Source of the DNA: UBA6901 sp035256085
GTDB taxonomy: Bacteria; Pseudomonadota; Gammaproteobacteria; Acidiferrobacterales; UBA6901
NCBI GenBank assembly: GCA_035256085.1
Contig: DATEYP010000162.1
Location: 1 to 14,332, forward strand
Direction of reading: 5' to 3'
DNA: 14,332 nt
Shown here piece by piece: positions 1 to 6,056 of the stretch. The notes below the pieces were generated by a model. The model was not told where the DNA came from. It searched no databases and saw only the letters and a list, made by a program, of their open reading frames with translations. The number at the start of each line of letters is the position of its first letter. The stretch's first letter is position 1. The position numbers and the translations under genes are program-made.

Positions 1-1
1 C

Positions 2-640
2 ATCGAGGGCACGGTCGCCTCGGTGCCGCCGCAGGGCGGGCGCAAGCACCCGCAGCAGGAGTTCCTGCAGGTCGACACGCGCAATATCCTGTTCGTCTGC
101 GGTGGCGCGTTCTCCGGGCTGGAGAAGGTCATCCAGCAGCGTTCCGAGAAGGGCGGCATCGGCTTCGGCGCTGACATCAAGAGCAAGAACGCCAGCAAGA
201 AGATCAGCGAGATGCTGCGGTCGGTCGAGCCGGAAGATCTCATCAAGTTCGGGCTGATTCCGGAATTCGTCGGACGCCTGCCGGTGATTGCGGTGCTGGA
301 CGAGCTGGACGAGGCGGCGCTGGTGCGTATTCTCACCGAACCCAAGAACGCGCTGAGCCGTCAGTACCAGAAACTGCTCAAGCTTGAAGGCGTTGATCTC
401 GAGATTCGCCCGGACGCGCTTGCGGCCGTTGCCAAGCGCGCCATGGAACGCAAGACCGGTGCGCGCGGTTTGCGTTCGATCCTGGAGCAATCCCTGCTCG
501 ACACCATGTTCGACCTGCCATCGCTCGAGGGCGTGAAGAAGGTAGTGGTGGAGGAGGCGGTGATCCTCGAGGGCGCCAAGCCGCTTTTGATTTATGGCGA
601 AGAAGGCGATACTGCCAAACGTGCCGCCAGCAACACCTGA
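2..640 (+). CDS. clpX: ClpX, ATPase subunit of ClpXP protease (C-terminal half, 5' end outside window)
   Basis: This is the 3' part of clpX: 212 codons read in frame from base 2 to the TGA at 638-640, about half of the usual ~424 residues. ClpX is a hexameric AAA+ unfoldase that recognises tagged proteins in the cytoplasm and threads them into ClpP. The visible part starts within the AAA+ domain at IEGTVASVPPQGGRKHPQQE, a stretch typical of ClpX. It carries the IGF tripeptide at fragment residues 53-55 (GGIGFGADIKS), the loop that docks on ClpP, so a ClpP partner is expected upstream. The small AAA+ subdomain follows, with PEFVGRLPV and the sensor-2 motif GARGLRS (Arg at fragment residue 155), ending in the family-typical DTMFDLPS segment. 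The Walker motifs and zinc-binding domain lie outside the window. lon follows after 231 nt on the same strand, as in E. coli. The identification is secure. Confidence 0.97.
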   Translation: MEGTVASVPPQGGRKHPQQEFLQVDTRNILFVCGGAFSGLEKVIQQRSEKGGIGFGADIKSKNASKKISEMLRSVEPEDLIKFGLIPEFVGRLPVIAVLDELDEAALVRILTEPKNALSRQYQKLLKLEGVDLEIRPDALAAVAKRAMERKTGARGLRSILEQSLLDTMFDLPSLEGVKKVVVEEAVILEGAKPLLIYGEEGDTAKRAASNT

Positions 641-667
641 TTCAGACCCGTTTTATTCTCTTCATGG

Positions 668-695
668 CAGGTATTTCCCTTGCGGGAAATACCTG
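668..695 (+). terminator. Perfect 12-bp inverted repeat after clpX (possible terminator or operator)
   Basis: The arms 668-679 (CAGGTATTTCCC) and 684-695 (GGGAAATACCTG) are perfect reverse complements around a 4-nt loop, TTGC. The hairpin lies 28 nt after the clpX stop and 4 nt before the -35 box proposed for lon. No U-tract follows (the next bases are ACTATTGAAATC), so it is not a textbook intrinsic terminator. It may be a processing or 3'-end stabilising hairpin for the clpX mRNA, or a DNA operator beside the lon promoter. The dyad itself is certain; its role is inferred. Confidence 0.5.
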
Positions 696-699
696 ACTA

Positions 700-727
700 T
701 TGAAATCAAGTTAACGCGCCTCCATAC
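700..727 (+). promoter_or_regulatory. Candidate sigma-32 (heat-shock) promoter of lon
   Basis: TTGAAA at 700-705 is followed, after a 14-nt spacer, by CTCCATAC at 720-727. The RpoH consensus is CTTGAAA, a spacer of about 11-16 nt, then CCCCATNT. The -35 core matches completely, and the -10 matches at C, C, A and T in the expected places. Transcription would start near 733-736, giving a leader of roughly 140 nt. lon is a classical heat-shock gene in E. coli, which supports the reading. No comparably good sigma-70 promoter was noticed in this gap. Confidence 0.6.
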
Positions 728-777
728 TCGAACAACGGCTATTCTTTCAAGCGTTGAGCCATGGTTTATCCAGGTAG

Positions 778-845
778 TTCATTCGACAAGCGAATGAAGC
801 ACTGAATTCCAGACCGACGCCGGCTTGCGATCGGTATCGCCGGCG
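778..845 (+). promoter_or_regulatory. Structured 5' leader of lon (two hairpins)
   Basis: Two perfect stems lie between the proposed lon promoter and its ribosome binding site. The first is TTCATTCG (778-785) pairing with CGAATGAA (791-798) around the loop ACAAG. The second is CGCCGGC (818-824) pairing with GCCGGCG (839-845). The second has a competing inner stem, GCGAT (827-831) with ATCGC (836-840), so two exclusive folds are possible. The lon Shine-Dalgarno (about 858-862) starts 13 nt downstream. The pairing is seen directly; any thermosensor or stability role is inference. Confidence 0.4.
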
Positions 846-871
846 AACCGACTAACTGAGGACTGAATCCG

Positions 872-3301
872 ATGGCCAATGAAGATAAATCCCTGACACC
901 CGCATCGTCGCTGACCTTGCCGGTGTTGCCGCTGCGGGACGTGGTGGTGTTCCCGCACATGGTCATTCCGCTGTTTGTCGGCCGCAAGAAATCGATTACC
1001 GCGCTGGAACACGCCATGGAGTCAGGCAAACAGATCATGCTGGTCGCGCAAATGAGTGCCTCGGATGACGAGCCGACACCCGAGCAGATCCATCGTATCG
1101 GCACGGTCGCCAGCATCCTGCAACTGCTCAAGCTTCCGGACGGGACCGTAAAGGTTCTGGTGGAGGGCGAGCAGCGTGCCGAGGTCCAACAGTTCACTGA
1201 AACCGAGGACAGCTTCAGCGCACTCGTGAATATGGTCGAGTCTGTCCCGGTTGAAGACCGCGAGGGTGAGGCGTTGATGCGCTCGGTGCTGGCCGAATTC
1301 GACCAGTACGTGAAGCTCAACATGAAAATCCCGCCGGAGATTCTGACCTCGCTCGCCGGTATCGACGAGCCGGGCCGGTTGGCGGATGCGATTGCCGCGC
1401 ACCTGTCGCTCAAGATCGAGGACAAGCAGAAGATCCTCGAAATGCGCAACATGCGCGAGCGCCTCGAACATATCCTTGGTGTGATGGAGTCTGAAATTGA
1501 TCTGCTTCAGGTCGAGAAGCGCATCCGCGGTCGCGTGAAACGCCAGATGGAGAAGAGCCAGCGCGAGTACTATCTGAATGAACAGATGAAGGCCATTCAG
1601 AAGGAATTGGGCGAGATCGAGGACGGTCCGAACGAGGCCGATGAACTGAGCAAAAAGATCGAAAAGGCCGGCATGCCCAAAGAGGCGCGCGAGAAGGCCG
1701 ACGCCGAGTTAAAGAAACTCAAATTGATGTCGCCGATGTCGGCCGAGGCCACGGTGGTGCGCAACTACATCGACTGGCTGGTGAATGTACCCTGGAAGAA
1801 GCGCTCCAAGATCCGCAAGGATCTGACCGAAGCCGAGAAGATTCTCGAGGCCGATCACTATGGCCTGGAAAAGGTCAAAGAACGCATTCTTGAGTACCTC
1901 GCCGTACAGCAACGCGTGAACAAGCTCAAGGGACCGATCCTGTGCCTGGTCGGTCCGCCCGGTGTCGGCAAGACCTCGCTCGGTCAGTCGATTGCGCGCG
2001 CCACGAACCGCAAGTTCGTGCGCATGTCGCTCGGCGGCGTGCGTGACGAGGCCGAAATCCGCGGTCACCGGCGCACCTACATCGGTTCATTGCCCGGCAA
2101 GATCATCCAGAACATGTCAAAGGTGAAGGTGCGCAATCCGCTTTTCATGCTGGACGAGGTGGACAAGATGGCCATGGATTTCCGTGGCGATCCGTCTTCG
2201 GCGCTGCTGGAGGTGCTCGATCCCGAGCAGAACCATACGTTCAGCGATCACTACCTGGAAGTGGACTACGACCTTTCGGACGTGATGTTTGTGGCAACCT
2301 CCAACAGCCTCAACATTCCGGCGCCATTGCTCGATCGCATGGAAGTGATCCGCCTGGCCGGATACACCGAGGACGAGAAGGTCAACATCGCGCTGCGCTA
2401 CCTTGTACCGAAGCAGCGCAAAAACAATGGCCTGATGGAGAGTGAAATTACGATCAGCGAGGCGGCGATCCGCGACATCGTACGCTTCTACACGCGCGAG
2501 GCCGGTGTGCGCAGCCTGGAACGTGAAATCTCCAAGGTGTTCCGCAAGGTTGCGAAGGTGTTGCTGCTCGACAAGACGCTGAAGACCGTGGAAGTCACGC
2601 CGGAGAATCTGGGCAAGTATCTGGGCGTGCAACGTTTCCGCTATGGCGTGGCCGAACAGGCCAATCAGGTCGGGCAGGTAACCGGCCTCGCCTGGACCGA
2701 GGTGGGTGGCGAACTGCTGACCATCGAGGCGGTGATCGTTTCCGGCAAGGGCAAACTCACCATCACCGGAAAACTCGGCGACGTCATGCAGGAGTCCATT
2801 CAGGCCGCCATGAGTGTGGTGCGCGCGCGCGCCAGCCAGCTCGGCATTCCGGCGGATTTCTATCAGAAGCATGACTTCCATGTACACGTGCCGGAAGGCG
2901 CCACACCGAAGGACGGCCCGAGCGCGGGTGTCGGGATGTGCACCGCCATGGTGTCGGCGCTCACCCAGATTCCGGTGCGCGCGAACGTGGCGATGACCGG
3001 TGAGATCACCTTGCGCGGCGAAGTGTTGCCGATCGGCGGCCTCAAGGAGAAACTGCTTGCGGCGCACCGCGGCGGCATCAAGATCGTGCTGATTCCGGAG
3101 GAGAACCGCAAGGATCTCGCCGAGATTCCGAAGAATATTCTGGATGACCTCGACATCCGCCCGCTCAAGTGGATCGATCAGGTGCTCGATATGGCACTGG
3201 AACGCAAACCGGAACCCCTGGTCGAGAAGCCGGCGGTGCCGGCCGAAGCCGCCAAGCCGGCGGATGAATCCGCAGATGCCAGCCTGATCACTACACACTG
3301 A
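872..3301 (+). CDS. lon: Lon ATP-dependent protease (LonA type)
   Basis: Lon is a homohexameric cytoplasmic AAA+ serine protease that degrades misfolded proteins and specific regulators. This copy has 809 residues (E. coli 784). Order of parts: N-terminal substrate-binding domain from about residue 15 (LPVLPLRDVVVFPHMVIPLF), a helical coiled-coil region at about 190-300, then the AAA+ module with Walker A GPPGVGKTS at 361-369 (Lys367) and Walker B FMLDEVDK (Asp428, Glu429). The protease domain carries PKDGPSAGVG with catalytic Ser684 and GGLKEK with catalytic Lys727. Their 43-residue spacing equals that of Ser679/Lys722 in E. coli. The last ~30 residues form a Pro/Ala/Glu-rich tail beyond the conserved fold and account for much of the extra length. 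The ATG at 872 follows GAGGA (858-862) at 9 nt spacing and matches the family start. It lies between clpX and hupB, as in E. coli, with its own heat-shock-like promoter. Complete and apparently active. Confidence 0.98.
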   Translation: MANEDKSLTPASSLTLPVLPLRDVVVFPHMVIPLFVGRKKSITALEHAMESGKQIMLVAQMSASDDEPTPEQIHRIGTVASILQLLKLPDGTVKVLVEGEQRAEVQQFTETEDSFSALVNMVESVPVEDREGEALMRSVLAEFDQYVKLNMKIPPEILTSLAGIDEPGRLADAIAAHLSLKIEDKQKILEMRNMRERLEHILGVMESEIDLLQVEKRIRGRVKRQMEKSQREYYLNEQMKAIQKELGEIEDGPNEADELSKKIEKAGMPKEAREKADAELKKLKLMSPMSAEATVVRNYIDWLVNVPWKKRSKIRKDLTEAEKILEADHYGLEKVKERILEYLAVQQRVNKLKGPILCLVGPPGVGKTSLGQSIARATNRKFVRMSLGGVRDEAEIRGHRRTYIGSLPGKIIQNMSKVKVRNPLFMLDEVDKMAMDFRGDPSSALLEVLDPEQNHTFSDHYLEVDYDLSDVMFVATSNSLNIPAPLLDRMEVIRLAGYTEDEKVNIALRYLVPKQRKNNGLMESEITISEAAIRDIVRFYTREAGVRSLEREISKVFRKVAKVLLLDKTLKTVEVTPENLGKYLGVQRFRYGVAEQANQVGQVTGLAWTEVGGELLTIEAVIVSGKGKLTITGKLGDVMQESIQAAMSVVRARASQLGIPADFYQKHDFHVHVPEGATPKDGPSAGVGMCTAMVSALTQIPVRANVAMTGEITLRGEVLPIGGLKEKLLAAHRGGIKIVLIPEENRKDLAEIPKNILDDLDIRPLKWIDQVLDMALERKPEPLVEKPAVPAEAAKPADESADASLITTH

Positions 3302-3313
3302 GAGCATCAAGCC

Positions 3314-3355
3314 TCTGGCCACCAACCGGCCCGTCCGGGCCGGTTGGTGGCCAGA
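3314..3355 (+). terminator. Perfect 19-bp hairpin after lon (probable terminator without U-tract)
   Basis: Arms 3314-3332 and 3337-3355 are perfectly complementary over 19 bp around a GTCC loop, starting 13 nt after the lon stop. The stem is very GC-rich (core ACCAACCGGCCC). No run of T follows on the plus strand (CCAGTAATCG), so it departs from the classical intrinsic terminator. It probably ends or protects the lon transcript and separates it from hupB, which has its own candidate promoter 20 nt downstream. Confidence 0.65.
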
Positions 3356-3373
3356 CCAGTAATCGCTCATTTC

Positions 3374-3403
3374 TTGACAAGCCCTTCCTGCGCTGGCTAG
3401 ATA
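3374..3403 (+). promoter_or_regulatory. Candidate sigma-70 promoter of hupB
   Basis: A perfect -35 box TTGACA lies at 3374-3379, 18 nt before a poor -10-like TAGATA at 3398-3403, which itself sits in the small dyad GCTAGATAGC. The leader to hupB would be about 110 nt. The -35 is good and its place after the lon hairpin is right, but only 3 of 6 bases of the -10 agree with consensus. hupB in E. coli has several promoters, so others may exist in this gap. Confidence 0.35.
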
Positions 3404-3523
3404 GCCACGGCATGCGTGTTTCGTGTACACCGCACGCTGCCTGATGCATCAACAATAATATCCGCGATCAGGAATTCGTATCCGGTTCGTTGACATAACC
3501 AACACACCACTGGGGATAACGAC

Positions 3524-3796
3524 ATGAACAAGGCAGAACTCATTGAGAAAGTGGCGGTCGCCGCCGAACTGAACAAGGCGTCTGCGACACGCGCCGTGGA
3601 GGCAGTGCTGGAGAACATCGCCGCGACGCTCAAGAACGGTGAGCAGGTGACGCTCTCCGGATTCGGAAATTTTTCTGTAACGACACGTGCCGCACGCACC
3701 GGCCGCAATCCCCGCACAGGTGAATCCATCGCCATCCCGGCGTCCAAAAACCCGAAATTCAAGGCTGGCAAAGGCCTGAAGGATACCGTAAACTAG
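3524..3796 (+). CDS. hupB: DNA-binding protein HU-beta
   Basis: The 90-residue product is full length for HU, a small dimeric nucleoid protein that binds and bends DNA without strong sequence preference. It begins MNKAELIEKVA, as HU-beta does, with two N-terminal helices (residues 3-38). The family signature GFGNFSVTTRAARTGRNPRTGE follows at 46-67. It contains the beta-arm tip RNP with Pro63, which intercalates into DNA, and the C-terminal KNPKFKAGKGLKD helix (75-87). The ATG at 3524 follows GGGGA (3512-3516) at 7 nt. The position downstream of lon matches E. coli hupB and argues for HU-beta rather than HU-alpha or IHF. HU-beta is a known Lon substrate in E. coli, so the neighbourhood may be functional as well as historical. 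In many relatives ppiD follows directly; here two tRNA genes intervene. Confidence 0.96.
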   Translation: MNKAELIEKVAVAAELNKASATRAVEAVLENIAATLKNGEQVTLSGFGNFSVTTRAARTGRNPRTGESIAIPASKNPKFKAGKGLKDTVN

Positions 3797-3821
3797 CGCG
3801 GCTTTATGGGGGATACTTCTA

Positions 3822-3853
3822 GAGAAATTTTTCTCAGAGGGTTTCTCTCAGGG
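3822..3853 (+). repeat. Short dyad and imperfect tandem 12-mer leading into tRNA-Val
   Basis: GAGAAA-TT-TTTCTC (3822-3835) is a perfect AT-rich dyad. Its right arm begins an imperfect 12-nt tandem repeat, TTTCTCAGAGGG (3830-3841) and TTTCTCTCAGGG (3842-3853), which differ at two positions. The last three bases of the second copy are the first three bases of the mature tRNA. AGAGAAA (3821-3827) can pair with the first TTTCTC or with TTTCTCT (3842-3848), giving two exclusive leader folds. A role in tRNA 5' processing is possible but unproven. Confidence 0.4.
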
Positions 3854-3925
3854 TGCTTAGCTCAGCGGTAGAGCATCGCCTTTACACGGCGCTGGTCGGG
3901 GGTTCGATCCCCTCAGCACCCACCA
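3851..3925 (+). tRNA. tRNA-Val (anticodon UAC)
   Basis: A 75-nt cloverleaf with encoded CCA (3923-3925). The acceptor stem GGGTGCT (3851-3857) pairs fully with AGCACCC (3915-3921). The D arm is GCTC-AGCGGTA-GAGC. The anticodon loop TTTACAC carries TAC, which reads GUA and related valine codons. The T arm GGGGG-TTCGATC-CCCTC has one G-U pair. The top pair of the anticodon stem (position 27-43) appears to be a T-C mismatch; the other four pairs of that stem are sound. It lies 9 nt from tRNA-Asp and was probably made from the same precursor, perhaps together with hupB. Confidence 0.95.
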
Positions 3926-3934
3926 TGAAGACTT

Positions 3935-4011
3935 GGAGCGGTAGTTCAGTCGGTTAGAATACCGGCCTGTCACGCCGGGGGTCGCGGGTTCGAGTCCCGT
4001 CCGCTCCGCCA
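3935..4011 (+). tRNA. tRNA-Asp (anticodon GUC)
   Basis: A 77-nt cloverleaf with encoded CCA (4009-4011). The acceptor stem GGAGCGG (3935-3941) pairs with CCGCTCC (4001-4007), followed by discriminator G (4008), as expected for aspartate tRNA. The anticodon loop CTGTCAC contains GTC, flanked by a GCC/GGC-type stem, and the T arm carries GGTTCGAGTCCC. It sits directly after tRNA-Val and before a strong intrinsic terminator, consistent with a two-tRNA transcript. Confidence 0.96.
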
Positions 4012-4020
4012 TGTGTCCCG

Positions 4021-4050
4021 AGGGCGAGCCTGGTCTCGCCCTTTTCCTTG
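4021..4050 (+). terminator. Intrinsic terminator of the tRNA-Val/tRNA-Asp unit
   Basis: AGGGCGAG (4021-4028) pairs with CTCGCCCT (4035-4042) around the loop CCTGGT, and the run TTTTCCTTGTT follows at once. It begins 9 nt after the CCA of tRNA-Asp. This is the clearest Rho-independent terminator in the window and separates the tRNA unit from ppiD. Confidence 0.85.
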
Positions 4051-4121
4051 TTGGCCGGCTGGATGCTCGGCCTGCTGTCACCGGCAAGGAATGATGATTC
4101 GCTACGCCTCGATATCGCCAC

Positions 4122-6035
4122 ATGCTAACCACTATCAGAGAAAAAACCCAAGGCTGGATCGCCGCGATCATACTCGCCCTGGTCACGGTCCCGTTTGCAC
4201 TCTGGGGCATCAATACCTATTTCGAAGGTGGCGGCCGGCTCAATGTCGCCGAAGTGAATGGCGTCGACATCAGTGTCGAGTCCTACAAGCGTACGCTTGA
4301 GAGTCAACGCCGCTCGCTCCAGCAGATGCTGGGACGCTCCGTCGATCCGCGTCTGTTTGATACGCCCGAGTTCCGCCAGCGGGTCCTGGACGGCCTCATC
4401 GATGAACTGCTGTTCGTCGCCGATGTCGAGGCGAGCGGTTATCGTGTGAGCAATGCCGAACTCAGCCGGCAGATCCGGCTCGCGCCCCAGTTCCAGCGTG
4501 AAGGTCAGTTCGATGTGAAACTGTACGAAGCGTTGCTGCGCAACGACGGCCAGGATATCTCCGGATTTGAGGCACGCTTGCGGCGCGATGTGCTGATCCG
4601 CAAGGCCGAGAACGGCTTTGCGCAGAGCGCCATCGTTACGCCCTCGGACATTCAGACACTGCTCAAGCTGCAGGCGCAGCAGCGCGAGGCAACGGTTGCC
4701 ATCCTCCAGCCGGCGCGACTGCGCGATCGCATCAAGGTCGACGCCGCGGCGATCGAGCAGGAATACAACGCCAATGCCGAGCGCTACAAGACACCGGAGC
4801 GGGTGCGTATCGAGTATATCCGCCTCGACGCCGCGCAACTCGCGAAGGGCGTTCGTCTCGGTGAGGATGAAATTCGCAAGGCCATGGCGGAGAATGCCGT
4901 GAGCGCCGCCGGCAAGGAAGAGCGCCGCGCCAGCCACATTCTCATCAAATTGCCGCAGGGCGCGGATGCAGAGGCAGAGAAGGCAGCCATGGCCAAGGCG
5001 CAGGATCTGCGCGCCAAGCTGCTGGCCGGCGCGGATTTCGCCACACTCGCACGCAAAAACTCCGAGGACCCCGGCTCCGCCGCCCAGGGTGGCGATCTTG
5101 GCTTTGTCGGCCGCGGTGCACTGGCAAAGGAATTCGAGCAAACCTTGTTTGCGCTCCAGAAGAACGGCGAGTTGAGTGCGCCGGTGAGGTCCAGCTATGG
5201 TCTGCACCTCATCAAGCTCACTGGTGTGAAGTCAGCATCGTCCGCGCAGGCCGTGACACGCACCAAGGTGGAAGCCGAACTCAGGACACGCAAGGCCGAG
5301 GAGCGTTTCTTCGAGCTGTCGGAAAAATTCCAAAATCTCGTATACGAGCAATCGGACAGCCTTACAACGGCGGCCGATCTGCTCGGGCTCAAGATCGAAA
5401 CCAGCGACTGGTTCACGCGTACCGGAGGCGGTAGTGGCATTGTTGCCGAGCCCAAGGTCATCGCGGCGGCATTTGATCCGGAAGTGCTGAGTCAGGGGCG
5501 CAACAGCAACACCATCGAGGTGGGCCGCAACACGCTGGTGGCCTTGCGCATCGCGGCGCACGAGCCGCGCAGCCTGCGGCCGCTCGCCGCGGTGCGCGCC
5601 GAAATCGAACAGGTGCTACTCGCCAGCGCGACGCAGTCCGAGGCCGAGCGGCTTGCCCAGGAGGCACTCGCCAGGTTGCGCGCAGGCGAATCTTTCGAGG
5701 GCGTGGCCCGGCGGTACGGGATGGTCACGCAGGCTGCGCGCCTGTACGCGCGCAAGACGCCTGGTACCGACGCGCGACTGTTGAATGCGCTTTTCAAGAC
5801 GGCGCATCCAGCGGGCGGCAAGCCGGAATATGGCAGTGCCGTACTCGCGGATAGTGCGGTGGCGGTGTTTGCCTTCAAGCGCGTGACGGAGCCGGAAAGG
5901 CCGGTCATGACGGGTGCCGAGGCGGACGCTTTGCGCAAGCTGGTGGAGGCGCGCCGGGGCCGTGAGTATCTCGACAGTTACCGCAGCGGCCTGCGCGAGC
6001 AGGCCAAGATCAAAATTTATAAGGACCAGCTCTAG
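4122..6035 (+). CDS. ppiD: Periplasmic folding chaperone PpiD (SurA_N/parvulin protein)
   Basis: PpiD is an inner-membrane protein whose large periplasmic part helps newly exported proteins leave the Sec translocon. The 637 residues (E. coli 623) show a short cytoplasmic start (1-10) and one membrane segment at about 11-34 (GWIAAIILALVTVPFALWGI). A SurA_N-like chaperone region with the usual EVNGVDIS entry follows. A single parvulin domain spans about 268-370, beginning RRASHILIKLP and containing DPGSAAQGGDLGFVGRG and YGLHLIKLTG. A helical C-terminal region ends at residue 637. The start is fixed: a TGA lies in frame at 4095-4097 and no other start codon falls between it and the ATG at 4122. 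The Shine-Dalgarno is weak. The parvulin domain keeps canonical motifs, whereas E. coli PpiD is reported to lack isomerase activity. Its place after hupB matches E. coli. It converges on fabI with 11 nt between stop codons. Confidence 0.93.
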   Translation: MLTTIREKTQGWIAAIILALVTVPFALWGINTYFEGGGRLNVAEVNGVDISVESYKRTLESQRRSLQQMLGRSVDPRLFDTPEFRQRVLDGLIDELLFVADVEASGYRVSNAELSRQIRLAPQFQREGQFDVKLYEALLRNDGQDISGFEARLRRDVLIRKAENGFAQSAIVTPSDIQTLLKLQAQQREATVAILQPARLRDRIKVDAAAIEQEYNANAERYKTPERVRIEYIRLDAAQLAKGVRLGEDEIRKAMAENAVSAAGKEERRASHILIKLPQGADAEAEKAAMAKAQDLRAKLLAGADFATLARKNSEDPGSAAQGGDLGFVGRGALAKEFEQTLFALQKNGELSAPVRSSYGLHLIKLTGVKSASSAQAVTRTKVEAELRTRKAEERFFELSEKFQNLVYEQSDSLTTAADLLGLKIETSDWFTRTGGGSGIVAEPKVIAAAFDPEVLSQGRNSNTIEVGRNTLVALRIAAHEPRSLRPLAAVRAEIEQVLLASATQSEAERLAQEALARLRAGESFEGVARRYGMVTQAARLYARKTPGTDARLLNALFKTAHPAGGKPEYGSAVLADSAVAVFAFKRVTEPERPVMTGAEADALRKLVEARRGREYLDSYRSGLREQAKIKIYKDQL

Positions 6036-6038
6036 AGC

Positions 6039-6056
6039 GGGGCGGATTACTGCCCC
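6039..6056. terminator. Short dyad between convergent ppiD and fabI
   Basis: GGGGC (6039-6043) and GCCCC (6052-6056) can form a 5-bp stem around 8 nt, spanning the 11-nt gap and the fabI stop codon. It could act on both strands but is short and has no clear T-run on either side, so termination here is only a weak proposal. Confidence 0.25.

Noticed and set aside
594..797. Small open frame starting inside the clpX end and running to 797
   Set aside because: Overlaps the clpX coding end and crosses the hairpin, the proposed promoter and the lon leader; no SD and no recognisable sequence.
2117..3430. Long minus-strand open frame (437 codons) opposite lon
   Set aside because: Antisense shadow of a GC-rich gene: His/Arg/Ala-rich translation with no recognisable domain, and lon on the other strand is fully conserved.
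3423..3451. Palindromes GTGTACAC (3423-3430) and TGATGCATCA (3442-3451) upstream of hupB
   Set aside because: Short perfect palindromes of this size occur by chance in a window of this length; nothing links them to a known regulator, though they could be operators.
3490..3495. TTGACA just before hupB as a -35 box
   Set aside because: Transcription would start inside the hupB coding region; no -10 at the right spacing precedes the ATG.
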